Below are positions 25,761 to 34,413 of a stretch of DNA of 64,000 nucleotides, piece after piece (positions within the stretch are counted from its first letter, which is position 1; every line of letters begins with the position of its first letter). A program made the translations under genes and the position numbers. The stretch is taken from positions 62,001 to 126,000 of the forward strand of contig JAZQNO010000028.1 of assembly GCA_045627385.1 (NCBI GenBank). The letters are read 5' to 3'. Under the pieces are notes generated by a model. That model did not search any database and had not been told where the DNA came from. It saw nothing but the letters and a program-made list of their open reading frames with translations. This DNA is from UBA1757 sp045627385 (GTDB taxonomy: Bacteria; Bacteroidota; Bacteroidia; Bacteroidales; UBA1402).

Positions 25761-27251
25761 ATGAAAACCCGTATCATTCTGTCAGCAGTTCTTGCGGGAC
25801 TTCTGCTTCCCGTATGCGCGTGGGCTCAAAATGCCGTTGACGACGACATCTATTACCACCCCAAGTATGCCAAGAAGGCGGCCAAAGCCGCTGAAACGGC
25901 CGTTGTGCTCAGATCCGATCACCATCAGGCTACCCCGATTTCTGAAGAATCCCTGAACTCGGCTGAGGATGTGCTTGCCTACAACACCTCCTCCAGAGAT
26001 GTGGACGAATACAACCGCCGCAGTGTCACCTACGCCGAGCCGGAGACCGTCGACACCACGCTGAGCGATGCCGCCGATTATCAGTCGTACGAGTATTGCG
26101 AGCGCATCCGTCGTTTCCACGACGAGGATTTCACCACCCATATCACCACCGACGGCTACCTCAATCTGATTGTCGAAGACGGGGCCAACGTGACCATCGT
26201 CTACGATGACGACCCCTACGACTATTATGGCTACGGCTATTACGGATTCGGCTATGTCGGCCGTTACGGCTGGTATGGCGTGAGCCCCTGGTATTATGAC
26301 GCCTACTATTCTCCCTATTGGGGCTGGTACAATTATCCTTACGGGTACAACTACTACTGGTATGCCCGCGATTACTACTACTGGGGATGCGATCCCTGGT
26401 ATTACGGTTGGGGAAGTGCCTGGTATTACGACCACTACGCTTTCGGCTACCATCGCGGCCATCACCACGGTCCTTACGATGTCTGGGGCCATCCTTCGTA
26501 TTACACGCACCGTCACGAAACCCGGGAGAACCATCTGGCTGACGGACGGACCGTGCTTCCCGCCTCACAGCGTACGGCATCGTCCTCCACACGTTCTTCG
26601 GCCAACCGTTCCAATTCGGCGGTTTACAACACGCGCACCTTGGCCGCCACTTCCACCGGCAGCCGCTCTGCCGGCACGGCAGGCAGCGTGCGCAGCACGT
26701 CCTTGGCTTCCTCCTCGCGTTCGACCGGCAATGCCGCGGCATCCCGTTCTGCCGGAACGGTGGCCTCCAATCAATTGAGAAGCAGTTCCGGCAGCCGCCC
26801 GGCAACGACCTCCGGCACCGGAAGCCGTGCAGTCTCCTCTTCGTCGTCCGTCCGCTCCGGATCGTCCGCCGGAACCGTCCGTTCCAGCGCCAGTTCGAGT
26901 TCCGGCTCTCGTGTGAATCCCGGCTCAAGCTCAAGCTCCAGTTCCAGCAGCCGTTCCAGCTCGGTTTCAAGTTCTTCCAGCCGCTCGAGTTCATCAGGTT
27001 CCAGCAGCCGTTCGAGTTCTTCCAGCCCCAGCTACCGCTCCAGTTCTTCCAGTTCAAGCTCATCTTCGAGCACCCGTTCTTCGAGCAGTTCCTATTCCAG
27101 CGGTTCTTCGAGCAGTTCCTATTCCAGCGGTTCTTCGAGTCGTTCCTCTTCCAGCAGCTACTCGGGGGGCTCGTCCAGTTCACGCTCGTCGTCCAGTTCC
27201 TATTCCGGCGGTTCATCCAGCCTTTCCAGCAGTTCCGGCACGCGCCGCTAA
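25761..27251 (+). CDS. Secreted low-complexity protein: Tyr/Trp/Gly-rich segment followed by a long Ser/Arg-rich region
   Basis: Uncharacterised exported protein of 496 residues. A signal peptide ends at CAWAQ. The next 120 residues are ordinary and acidic. Residues of about 144-248 are extremely rich in Tyr, Trp and Gly, with Asp/Tyr clusters and a HRGHHHGPY patch. The final 230 residues are almost only Ser with Arg, Gly and Thr, with Ser runs up to eleven long. Such polyserine proteins draw spurious matches to eukaryotic vitellogenin-type sequences, so homology labels should not be trusted. An ATG at 25749 is an alternative start. It precedes the porin-like gene by 21 bases and may share its transcript; function unknown. 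Confidence 0.8.
   Translation: MKTRIILSAVLAGLLLPVCAWAQNAVDDDIYYHPKYAKKAAKAAETAVVLRSDHHQATPISEESLNSAEDVLAYNTSSRDVDEYNRRSVTYAEPETVDTTLSDAADYQSYEYCERIRRFHDEDFTTHITTDGYLNLIVEDGANVTIVYDDDPYDYYGYGYYGFGYVGRYGWYGVSPWYYDAYYSPYWGWYNYPYGYNYYWYARDYYYWGCDPWYYGWGSAWYYDHYAFGYHRGHHHGPYDVWGHPSYYTHRHETRENHLADGRTVLPASQRTASSSTRSSANRSNSAVYNTRTLAATSTGSRSAGTAGSVRSTSLASSSRSTGNAAASRSAGTVASNQLRSSSGSRPATTSGTGSRAVSSSSSVRSGSSAGTVRSSASSSSGSRVNPGSSSSSSSSSRSSSVSSSSSRSSSSGSSSRSSSSSPSYRSSSSSSSSSSSTRSSSSSYSSGSSSSSYSSGSSSRSSSSSYSGGSSSSRSSSSSYSGGSSSLSSSSGTRR
27077..27139 (+). repeat. 27-base tandem repeat in the poly-Ser coding region
   Basis: A 27-base unit encoding SSSYSSGSS-type residues begins at 27077 and 27104 with near-identical copies, and a partial third copy starts at 27131. 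It lies inside the Ser-rich gene and keeps the reading frame, so copy-number change would lengthen or shorten the tail in steps of nine residues. Confidence 0.75.
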
Positions 27252-27272
27252 CTCAATCAACCACCAGTCATT

Positions 27273-28763
27273 ATGAAAAGATCGTTCATCATATCGGTCC
27301 TCTTGATCGCCGGCGGATTCATCCAGGCTTCCGCAGTCGATTACGAAACCAGTTCGCACGCTTTCGACCTGTATCAGTACGGGCTGTACAAACCATTCGG
27401 TACCGCACGCTCCATGGCTATGGCCAACGCTTTCGGCGCCTTGGGCGGCGACTTGACATCGCTCAGCATCAATCCGGCGGGAATCGGTGTCTATCGGACG
27501 TCCGAAATGGTTTATTCTCAGGATTTCAGCACCGTCAACACCCAATCGAATATGCTGGGAACCGTCACCAAGGAGCAGGCGCTCCGTCTGATGCCCTCCA
27601 ACGGCGGTATGGTGGCCTGTTTCAACAACAGCCGCGAAAAGGGTCTGGTCAGTTTCAATCTGGCATTCGCCTACAACAAACTGAACAATTTCAAACGCCG
27701 TCTCGACGTGAACGGCCGCAGCCTGCCCAGTTCGATGCTGGATCACCTCAACGTCCATCCCGATCTGCGCGAAGATGCCTGGGACACCTACCTGTTGGAT
27801 GAAAGTTACAATCCCATTCTGGAAGAAGGGGAGACCGTCGGCAGCCGTCAGTATATGACGGAAACGGGCAAGGTCGACTGCTGGGACTTCGCCTTGGGTT
27901 TCAACTACAGCTATTGGCTCTATATGGGCTTCTCCATAGGCATCCAGAGCGTATTCCACACGACGGACACCTGGTATGTGGAGGATTTCCAGAAGGGTGG
28001 CTCGCTCGAGTTGGACAACCAGATGACGACTACCGGATCGGGTGTCAACGCCAAAATGGGCGTCATTGTGCGTCCGTTGCCGGAACTCCGTCTGGGTGTT
28101 GCCTACCACACGCCGACCTATTACACGATGTATGAGGATTCCTACACGCAGCTGGCGGCCGACGGAGTGGCTTTTGACGCCAGCGGCAAAGACCTGAAGC
28201 CGTATGTCAACTACACGACAGATGACATGTGCTACGGTCTGGAGACGCCTGGCAGATGGGTCTTCAGTGCAGCTGTACAACTGGGTACCAAAGGATTGGT
28301 CAGTATGGATTGGGAAACGGTCGATTACCGCGGATTCACCAAACGGGATCCCTCGGGTTTCCCATATGACAACACCAACCGTGAAATCGACGAATCCTTC
28401 CGTCGCTCTTCTGTGTTGCGTGCCGGTCTGGAATGGCGTTTCAGCAACATGTTCAGCGGACGTCTGGGCTATGGAAACGTCGCTTCTCCCGTCAGAAACG
28501 GTTTTGAAAATTCATCGACACTTGTCTATACGATTGACCGTACGCCGCAGTATTTCGTGGACAAAGGCACTCAGGTGCTGGCTTGCGGTGTCGGCTTCAA
28601 GTTCAGCAGCTCGCTGAATCTGGATGTGGCATTCCAAGATCAGATCAACCGCTCCGGTTTCCACAGCTACTACGAGTCTAATACGGCCTACAAGTATGGA
28701 AATCAGGCTGATGTGACAACTCAGACCTTGAGTTTGGTCGCCAGCTTGGGCATCAAGTTCTAA
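27273..28763 (+). CDS. FadL/OmpP1-like outer-membrane transport protein
   Basis: Outer-membrane barrel of 496 residues with a signal peptide (about 1-21). The N-terminal GTARSMAMANAFGALGGDLTSLSINPAGIGVYRTSE segment is the hallmark of the FadL/TodX-like family, in which an N-terminal hatch plugs a 14-strand barrel that admits hydrophobic compounds. It ends LVASLGIKF with the terminal Phe expected of barrel proteins. Substrate unknown. Its stop codon overlaps that of the convergent uvrB. Confidence 0.85.
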   Translation: MKRSFIISVLLIAGGFIQASAVDYETSSHAFDLYQYGLYKPFGTARSMAMANAFGALGGDLTSLSINPAGIGVYRTSEMVYSQDFSTVNTQSNMLGTVTKEQALRLMPSNGGMVACFNNSREKGLVSFNLAFAYNKLNNFKRRLDVNGRSLPSSMLDHLNVHPDLREDAWDTYLLDESYNPILEEGETVGSRQYMTETGKVDCWDFALGFNYSYWLYMGFSIGIQSVFHTTDTWYVEDFQKGGSLELDNQMTTTGSGVNAKMGVIVRPLPELRLGVAYHTPTYYTMYEDSYTQLAADGVAFDASGKDLKPYVNYTTDDMCYGLETPGRWVFSAAVQLGTKGLVSMDWETVDYRGFTKRDPSGFPYDNTNREIDESFRRSSVLRAGLEWRFSNMFSGRLGYGNVASPVRNGFENSSTLVYTIDRTPQYFVDKGTQVLACGVGFKFSSSLNLDVAFQDQINRSGFHSYYESNTAYKYGNQADVTTQTLSLVASLGIKF

Positions 28764-30805
28764 GACAATTCTTTCAGACGGTCTTCCAGTCGGAAGAGCT
28801 CGTCGCGATACTGTGCGGCCTCCAGAAAGTCCATCTTTTTGGAGGCTTCGTACATCAGTTTTTTGGTGCGCGCAATCATTTTCTCCAATTGGGGACGGTC
28901 CATGTAGGCCATCACCGGATCGGCGACCAGGCTGATGCTTTCCGGCTCGATGTAGGCTTTCCCCGGCGCTTCCATGCCCAACTGTGGCTTCAGTCCCTTC
29001 ATTTCGCCTTCCGAAGGATTGCGGAGTGTGTTGTTGAGCTGTTTGCTGATGGCCTTGGGCGTGATGTGGTGTTCGCGGTTGTAGTCTTCCTGAATCTTGC
29101 GACGGCGACGGGTTTCGTCTATGGTCAGCTGCATGCTCTGCGTGATGGTGTCGGCATAGAAGATGACTTTTCCGTCCAGATGTCTGGCGGCTCGTCCGGC
29201 CGTCTGCGTGAGCGAACGGTGGTTGCGCAGGAAACCTTCCTTGTCGGCATCCAATATGGCGACAAGCGACACTTCCGGCAAATCCAGGCCTTCACGCAAG
29301 AGGTTGACGCCGACCAGCACGTCGAACAGACCTTTCCGCAGGTTTTCCATGATTTCCACGCGCTCGATGGTGTCCACATCCGAATGGATGTACTCGCAGC
29401 GCACCCCGTGACGGTGGAAATAGTCTGAAAGCTCCTCGGCCATGCGTTTGGTGAGCGTGGTCACCAAGACCCGTTCGTCCTTTTCGGTGCGGATGCGTAT
29501 CTCTTCCATCAGGTCGTCCACCTGGTGTTCGCTGGGGCGCACTTCGATGTCGGGGTCCAGCAGGCCGGTGGGCCGGATGAGCTGCTCCACGATGACGCCT
29601 TCTGACTTGTTGAGTTCGTAATCGGCCGGAGTGGCGCTGACAAAAATGGTCTGATGGGTGAGCGATTCGAATTCCTCAAAGGTGAGGGGGCGGTTGTCCA
29701 TGGCGGCCGGCAGACGGAAACCGTATTCGACCAGCGTCACCTTGCGGGCGTGGTCGCCGCCCCACATGGCGTGAATCTGGGGCACGGTCACGTGACTTTC
29801 GTCGATGACCAACAGAAAATCCTTCGGGAAGAAATCCATCAGACAGTAGGGACGTGTGCCTTCGGCGCGCCCGTCGAAATAGCGGGAATAGTTTTCGATG
29901 CCCGAACAATGGCCCAGTTCGCGGATCATTTCCAAATCGTAGGTGACTCGGTCTTGCAAACGCTTCGCTTCCAATGACTTGCCTTGAGATTGGAAAAAAG
30001 CGACCTGCTTGAACATGTCGTCTTCAATCTGACGGATGGCCCCTTGGAGCCGCTCTTTGTCGGTGACGAACAGATTGGCCGGATAAATGTCGTAGGAGTC
30101 GAATTTTGCCAGTCTGAGGCCGCTGACAGGGTCGATTTCTTCGATTCCGTCAATTTCGTCGTCCCAGAAACTGACCCGCAGCGCATAATCGGCGTAAGCC
30201 AGAAAAATGTCCACCGTATCGCCTTTCACGCGGAACTGTCCGCGGTCGAAACCGACTTCGTTGCGCGAATAAAGGATGTCGACCAGCTGGCGCAGGAACA
30301 CGTCGCGTCCGACGAGCTGTCCGGTGCGGATATGGATGGTGTTGTTGCCGAAGTCCACCGGACTGCCCATGCCGAACATGCAGGACACGGAAGAAACCAC
30401 CAGCACGTCTTTTCTTCCCGACAGGAGGGCTGAGGTGGCCGACAGGCGCAACTTTTCGATTTCCTCGTTGATGGAAAGGTCTTTTTCGATGTAGGTGTTG
30501 GTGGTGGGAATGTAGGCTTCCGGCTGATAATAGTCGTAATAGGAGACGAAATACTCGACGGCGTTGTCCGGAAAAAACTGCTTGAACTCGTTGTAGAGCT
30601 GCGCCGCCAGTGTCTTGTTGTGGCTCAGGACCAGGGTGGGGCGTTGGATCTGCTCGATGACGTTGGCGATGGTGAAAGTCTTGCCCGAACCGGTCACGCC
30701 CAGCAGGGTCTGGCATTCCTGACCTTGCCTGATGCCTTCGACCAGTGCCTGTATGGCTTGAGGCTGGTCGCCGGTCGGTCTGTAGGGTGACTGCAGTTTG
30801 AACAT
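28760..30805 (-). CDS. uvrB: Excinuclease ABC subunit B
   Basis: Damage-verification helicase of nucleotide excision repair that works with UvrA and UvrC. The 681-residue protein has Walker A GVTGSGKT (36-43), the beta-hairpin motif YYDYYQPEAYIP, the DESHVT box, helicase motifs TQTAGRAARH and VGVNLLREGLD, and a C-terminal UVR domain (EKMIARTKKLMYEASKKMD) for UvrC binding. The ATG at 30805 begins the conserved FKLQSPYRPTGDQPQAI; the frame is open further but without similarity. A purine-rich AAGGAAGG lies just before this start. Confidence 0.98.
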   Translation of the reverse strand: MFKLQSPYRPTGDQPQAIQALVEGIRQGQECQTLLGVTGSGKTFTIANVIEQIQRPTLVLSHNKTLAAQLYNEFKQFFPDNAVEYFVSYYDYYQPEAYIPTTNTYIEKDLSINEEIEKLRLSATSALLSGRKDVLVVSSVSCMFGMGSPVDFGNNTIHIRTGQLVGRDVFLRQLVDILYSRNEVGFDRGQFRVKGDTVDIFLAYADYALRVSFWDDEIDGIEEIDPVSGLRLAKFDSYDIYPANLFVTDKERLQGAIRQIEDDMFKQVAFFQSQGKSLEAKRLQDRVTYDLEMIRELGHCSGIENYSRYFDGRAEGTRPYCLMDFFPKDFLLVIDESHVTVPQIHAMWGGDHARKVTLVEYGFRLPAAMDNRPLTFEEFESLTHQTIFVSATPADYELNKSEGVIVEQLIRPTGLLDPDIEVRPSEHQVDDLMEEIRIRTEKDERVLVTTLTKRMAEELSDYFHRHGVRCEYIHSDVDTIERVEIMENLRKGLFDVLVGVNLLREGLDLPEVSLVAILDADKEGFLRNHRSLTQTAGRAARHLDGKVIFYADTITQSMQLTIDETRRRRKIQEDYNREHHITPKAISKQLNNTLRNPSEGEMKGLKPQLGMEAPGKAYIEPESISLVADPVMAYMDRPQLEKMIARTKKLMYEASKKMDFLEAAQYRDELFRLEDRLKELS

Positions 30806-30822
30806 ACCTTCCTTTTCATCGG

Positions 30823-30830
30823 CAAAAATA
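30823..30830 (-). promoter_or_regulatory. Bacteroidetes -7 promoter element for uvrB
   Basis: On the minus strand the sequence reads TATTTTTG, an exact TAnnTTTG match 17 bases before the uvrB start codon. No -33 box is evident at the usual spacing. The spacer between uvrB and paaK is only about 80 bases, so divergent promoters would lie close together. Confidence 0.5.
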
Positions 30831-30885
30831 CAAAATCTGATTATTTTTTCGTTACTTTGCGGTCCGATTGATGTTTTTGAAAAAG

Positions 30886-32193
30886 ATGATTTGGAACGAA
30901 ACATACGAATGCATGCGGCGTGAAGACATGCGCGAGCTCCAAAGCCAGCGCCTTCGCGAAACGGTCGAGCGCGTCTATGCCAACTCGCCCTTCTACCGCC
31001 ATAAAATGCAGGAAATGGGCCTGGTGCCCGACGATATACGCTCTGTGGACGATTTGTGCAAACTGCCGTTCACGGTAAAGACGGATCTGCGCGACCAGTA
31101 TCCGTTCGGCCTGTTTTCGGCTCCGATGTCTGAAATCGTCCGCCTGCACGCCTCCTCGGGCACGACGGGCAAACCGATTGTCGCCGGATACACCCGCAAA
31201 GACTTGAACGTCTGGTCGGAAGTGCTGGCCCGCACTTTTTCGGCCGGCGGTTGCGGCAGAAGCGACATTTTCCATATTTCTTTCGGATACGGTCTGTTCA
31301 CCGGCGGTCTGGGCGCCCATTACGGGGCCGAACGCATCGGTGCATCGGTCATACCCATGTCCACAGGCAATACCGAAAAGCAGATTCAGCTGATGACCGA
31401 TTTCGGTTCCACAGTGCTCTGTTGCACACCGTCCTACGCGCTTTATCTGGCGGAAACCGTCCGCAAGATGGGTGTCGGAGACCGTCTGAAACTCCGTATC
31501 GGTTTCTTCGGCGCAGAACCTTGGACAGAGGCTATGCGGATGGAAATTCAGGAAAAGCTCCACATCAAGGCATATGACATTTACGGGCTGACCGAAGTGA
31601 TGGGGCCGGGCGTCTCATACAACTGCAGCGAGCAGAACGGCATGCACATCAGCGAAGACCATTTCATTCCGGAAATCATCGATCCGGTCACGCTCAAACC
31701 GCTGCCTCCGGGCGAAGTGGGAGAGTTGGTGTTCACCACCATCACCAAAGAGGGAATGCCCGTGCTGCGCTATCGCACCAAAGACCTGACGCGGCTCATC
31801 TACGAGCCTTGCCCGTGCGGCCGCACCAGTGTGAGAATGGAAAAAATCAAAGGCCGCAGCGACGATATGCTCATCATCAGAGGCGTCAACGTGTTTCCCT
31901 CTCAGGTGGAGAGCGTCTTGTTGGAATTTGCCGAAATGGCGCCTCATTATCACATATTTGTGGATCGCGTCAACAATTCGGACACTTTCGAAATCCAGGT
32001 CGAGATGCGTCCGGAGTTCTTCAGCGACAACCTCAGCCGCATGCTCGAACTCAAAAAGCGCATTTCGCAGCGCATGCAGAGCGTCTTGGGTATCGGCGCT
32101 GAAATCAAACTGGTCGAACCGGGTTCCATCGAACGTTTTGAAGGAAAGGCTCGACGCGTGACTGACCGCCGTCAGATTTATCAGACCAAATAA
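30886..32193 (+). CDS. paaK: Phenylacetate-CoA ligase family protein
   Basis: ATP-dependent adenylate-forming ligase that activates phenylacetate or related aryl acids to the CoA thioester. It shows the phosphate-binding motif ASSGTTGKP, the YGLTEVMGPG motif and the C-terminal hinge KIKGRSDDMLIIRGVNVFPSQ. I prefer the ATG at 30886 (435 aa), which begins MIWNETYECM as in relatives; 30871 is a possible earlier start. An ACT-domain gene follows by 18 bases. In anaerobes this pair often accompanies indolepyruvate oxidoreductase genes and serves aryl-acid metabolism, but those genes are not seen here. Confidence 0.92.
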   Translation: MIWNETYECMRREDMRELQSQRLRETVERVYANSPFYRHKMQEMGLVPDDIRSVDDLCKLPFTVKTDLRDQYPFGLFSAPMSEIVRLHASSGTTGKPIVAGYTRKDLNVWSEVLARTFSAGGCGRSDIFHISFGYGLFTGGLGAHYGAERIGASVIPMSTGNTEKQIQLMTDFGSTVLCCTPSYALYLAETVRKMGVGDRLKLRIGFFGAEPWTEAMRMEIQEKLHIKAYDIYGLTEVMGPGVSYNCSEQNGMHISEDHFIPEIIDPVTLKPLPPGEVGELVFTTITKEGMPVLRYRTKDLTRLIYEPCPCGRTSVRMEKIKGRSDDMLIIRGVNVFPSQVESVLLEFAEMAPHYHIFVDRVNNSDTFEIQVEMRPEFFSDNLSRMLELKKRISQRMQSVLGIGAEIKLVEPGSIERFEGKARRVTDRRQIYQTK

Positions 32194-32211
32194 TCTAAAA
32201 ACAAGACAGTT

Positions 32212-32640
32212 ATGAATATCATTCAACAGTTGTCTGTCTTCCTGGAAAACAAGACCGGAAGAGTGACCCAACTGACCGGTCTGCTTGGCAAGGCCGGCAT
32301 CAATCTCTCTGCCTTTACGATTGCCGAAAGTTCCGATTTCGGCATTATGCGTGTAATCGTGTCTGATCCTGAGAAAGCCTGTCGTCTACTGTCCGACAAC
32401 GGATTCGCCGTTTCGCTGACGGACGTGCTCTGCCTGCAGATTCCCAACAGCCCCGGCGCGATGGCCAAAATCATGCAGATCGTGTCGGAAAACGGCGTTT
32501 CCATCGAATATATGTACGCCTTTTCAGACGGCGACCATGCCCGCGTAGTGGTCTGTCCGGACCGTTTGGAAGATTGCCTTCAGATCCTTCAGAGAAACAG
32601 TCAGCGTCTGTTGGAAGCGGACGAAATGTACTCGTTTTAA
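32212..32640 (+). CDS. Tandem ACT-domain protein
   Basis: A 142-residue protein made of two ACT domains (about 1-65 and 70-140), each starting with an LSVFLENKTGRV- or LCLQIPNSPGAM-type strand-helix unit. ACT domains bind amino acids and control linked enzymes. No catalytic part is attached, so it is probably a stand-alone regulator of the neighbouring aryl-CoA ligase or of amino-acid metabolism. Cotranscription with paaK is likely. Confidence 0.85.
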   Translation: MNIIQQLSVFLENKTGRVTQLTGLLGKAGINLSAFTIAESSDFGIMRVIVSDPEKACRLLSDNGFAVSLTDVLCLQIPNSPGAMAKIMQIVSENGVSIEYMYAFSDGDHARVVVCPDRLEDCLQILQRNSQRLLEADEMYSF

Positions 32641-32659
32641 GTTTTTTATCTCCAATCGT

Positions 32660-32690
32660 TTGTTTTGTTGCGTGTCTTTGGCTAAATTCG
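32660..32690 (+). promoter_or_regulatory. Probable promoter for the bamD operon
   Basis: TTG at 32660-32662, a 20-base spacer and TAAATTCG at 32683-32690 resemble a Bacteroidetes promoter with one mismatch in the -7 box. It lies 25 bases upstream of bamD in a short spacer. Confidence 0.45.
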
Positions 32691-32715
32691 CGCACTTTTT
32701 GTGCATTAGAACCGG

Positions 32716-33516
32716 ATGAAAAGAAACTGTTTGTTTATCTTGTTGACAGCCTGCTTGTTGACGTCTTGTGGGGAGTATTACAAACTCCTCAAAAGCGACG
32801 ACTATGAAGCCAAGTGGAGCAAAGCCAACGAATATTACGAGCAGGGCAAGTACAGCCGCGTCATCGAACTCTGCGAAGAGCTGAAGTCGATTTACAAAGG
32901 TACGGAGCGGGCCGAACAGTGCATCTACATGTTGGCCAATTCGTATTACCGCAGCAAGGACTACTATTCGGCCACCAGTCAGTACCAGCTTTATTACCAG
33001 ACTTTTCCGAAGGGGATATTCGCCGAGGAGTGCCGCTTCATGTCGGGCCGTTCGGCCTACGAGAGTTCTCCCGATCCGCGTCTCTCGCAAGAGGGCACCA
33101 TCACGGCAATGGACGAACTGACCGTCTTCTTGGAATATTATCCGCGCAGCGAACATCGCGAAGAGGTCGAGCGGATGCTCAACGAACTCATGGAAAAGCT
33201 GGCCTACAAGGCCTTGCTCAACTGTCAGCTGTATTTCAATCTGGGCAACTACATGGGCAACAACTACCAGTCGTGCATCGTGACGGCCACCAACGCGCTG
33301 CTGGATTTTCCCGAATCAAAATATCGTGTCGACATGGCGTTCCTCATTGTGAAAGCTAAGTACCAGTATGCACAGGAAAGCGTCGATGCCATGAAGCCAG
33401 AACGTCTGCGCGCCTTTGTGGACGAGTATTACAGTTTTACCAACGACTACCCCGACAGCAAGTATGCCAAAGAGGCACGCCATATGTTTGAACAGGCAGA
33501 AAAAACTCTTAAATAA
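32716..33516 (+). CDS. bamD: Outer-membrane assembly lipoprotein BamD
   Basis: Periplasm-facing lipoprotein of the BAM complex that inserts beta-barrel proteins. The 266-residue protein has a lipobox LTSC (Cys18) and TPR-like helix pairs with ANEYYEQGKYSRVIELCEE, ANSYYRSKDYYSATSQYQLY and YPDSKYAKEARHMFEQA, the YfiO/BamD pattern. The bamD-omega-DUF4293 order that follows is usual in Bacteroidetes. The rpoZ-like gene starts 6 bases after its stop. Confidence 0.93.
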   Translation: MKRNCLFILLTACLLTSCGEYYKLLKSDDYEAKWSKANEYYEQGKYSRVIELCEELKSIYKGTERAEQCIYMLANSYYRSKDYYSATSQYQLYYQTFPKGIFAEECRFMSGRSAYESSPDPRLSQEGTITAMDELTVFLEYYPRSEHREEVERMLNELMEKLAYKALLNCQLYFNLGNYMGNNYQSCIVTATNALLDFPESKYRVDMAFLIVKAKYQYAQESVDAMKPERLRAFVDEYYSFTNDYPDSKYAKEARHMFEQAEKTLK

Positions 33517-33522
33517 ACAGTT

Positions 33523-33855
33523 ATGATAGATTACAAGAAAGTGACCGCTCCGAGCAACACTCAGACTCGTGACATCAAAACTTTGGTTGGCGACGAAAAC
33601 GTTTACGAAGCCGTCACCGTCATTTCCAAACGAGCCAATCAGATCAGTGTTGAAATCAAATCGGAACTTGACAAGAAATTGCAGGAATTCGCTCCTTTCA
33701 CCGACAATCTCGAAGAAGTCTTCGAAAACCGCGAACAGATAGAAATCTCCAAATTCTACGAGAAACTGCCGAAGCCCACGCTGATCGCCACCCAGGAATA
33801 CGAAGACGACAAGATCTATTATCGCAATCCGCTGACCGACAAAGTGGCCAAATAA
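33523..33855 (+). CDS. rpoZ: RNA polymerase omega subunit-like protein (Bacteroidetes type)
   Basis: A 110-residue protein with the omega-like stretch DENVYEAVTVISKRANQI near the N-terminus, corresponding to the RpoZ/RPB6 core helix that clamps the beta-prime subunit. Its C-terminal half (LPKPTLIATQEYEDDKIYYRNPL) is specific to Bacteroidetes. It sits between bamD and DUF4293 as in other members of the phylum, and its stop codon is directly followed by the ATG of the next gene. Confidence 0.85.
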   Translation: MIDYKKVTAPSNTQTRDIKTLVGDENVYEAVTVISKRANQISVEIKSELDKKLQEFAPFTDNLEEVFENREQIEISKFYEKLPKPTLIATQEYEDDKIYYRNPLTDKVAK

Positions 33856-34317
33856 ATGATACAGCGCATTCAGACCTTGTTCCTGCTTTTGGCTGTGGCG
33901 GCCCTCGTCGGAGCCTTGTTCTGCCCTTGGGGCACCTTCTTCGGTTCCGACGGCAGCGCCTACTGTTTCGGCGCGTTTGCCGTATCGCAGCAGGTCGGCT
34001 CTGGCATGAACCCCATTTCCTTCTGGGCATTGGGCGCTCTGCTGTGCATTTCGGCCCTGGTGACGCTGGTCTGCATTTTCCTGTTCCGCAACCGGCTGCT
34101 GCAAATCCGTCTGTCGGTGTTCAACATGCTGCTTCTGACGGGTTTCTACCTTGTATATATCATCTTCCTTTTCGTTGTCAAAAGCCGTTTGGAAGCCGAT
34201 TTTGGATTCAATACCGGTATGGCGCTGCCTTTTGTCGCTTTGGTATTTGATTTCTTGGCAATTCGCGCTATCTTTAAGGACGAAAAGAAAGTGAGAGCTT
34301 ACCAGCGTATCCGCTGA
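33856..34317 (+). CDS. DUF4293 membrane protein
   Basis: Uncharacterised inner-membrane protein of 153 residues with four hydrophobic segments (about 5-25, 57-77, 84-107, 119-137) and a start MIQRIQTLFLLLA typical of DUF4293. The family is found next to bamD and rpoZ in Bacteroidetes. Its start codon directly abuts the rpoZ stop. Function unknown. Confidence 0.83.
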   Translation: MIQRIQTLFLLLAVAALVGALFCPWGTFFGSDGSAYCFGAFAVSQQVGSGMNPISFWALGALLCISALVTLVCIFLFRNRLLQIRLSVFNMLLLTGFYLVYIIFLFVVKSRLEADFGFNTGMALPFVALVFDFLAIRAIFKDEKKVRAYQRIR

Positions 34318-34355
34318 GCGTACATCGCACGGAAACAGAGGACAAATTCAAACGG

Positions 34356-34391
34356 GATGCTGGCAGATTCACCTGTCAGCATCTTTTGTTT
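34356..34391 (+). terminator. Rho-independent terminator of the bamD operon
   Basis: An 11-pair stem with one G-U pair (GATGCTGGCAG against CTGTCAGCATC) is followed by TTTTGTTT, a good T-run. It lies 39 bases after the DUF4293 stop and separates that operon from the peptidase gene. Confidence 0.85.
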
Positions 34392-34413
34392 CAATGATTT
34401 ACGTATAATTGAC

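Noticed and set aside
34404..34411. TATAATTG just before the S9 peptidase start, considered as a -7 box
   Set aside because: One consensus mismatch and a position that would start transcription at or after the ATG.
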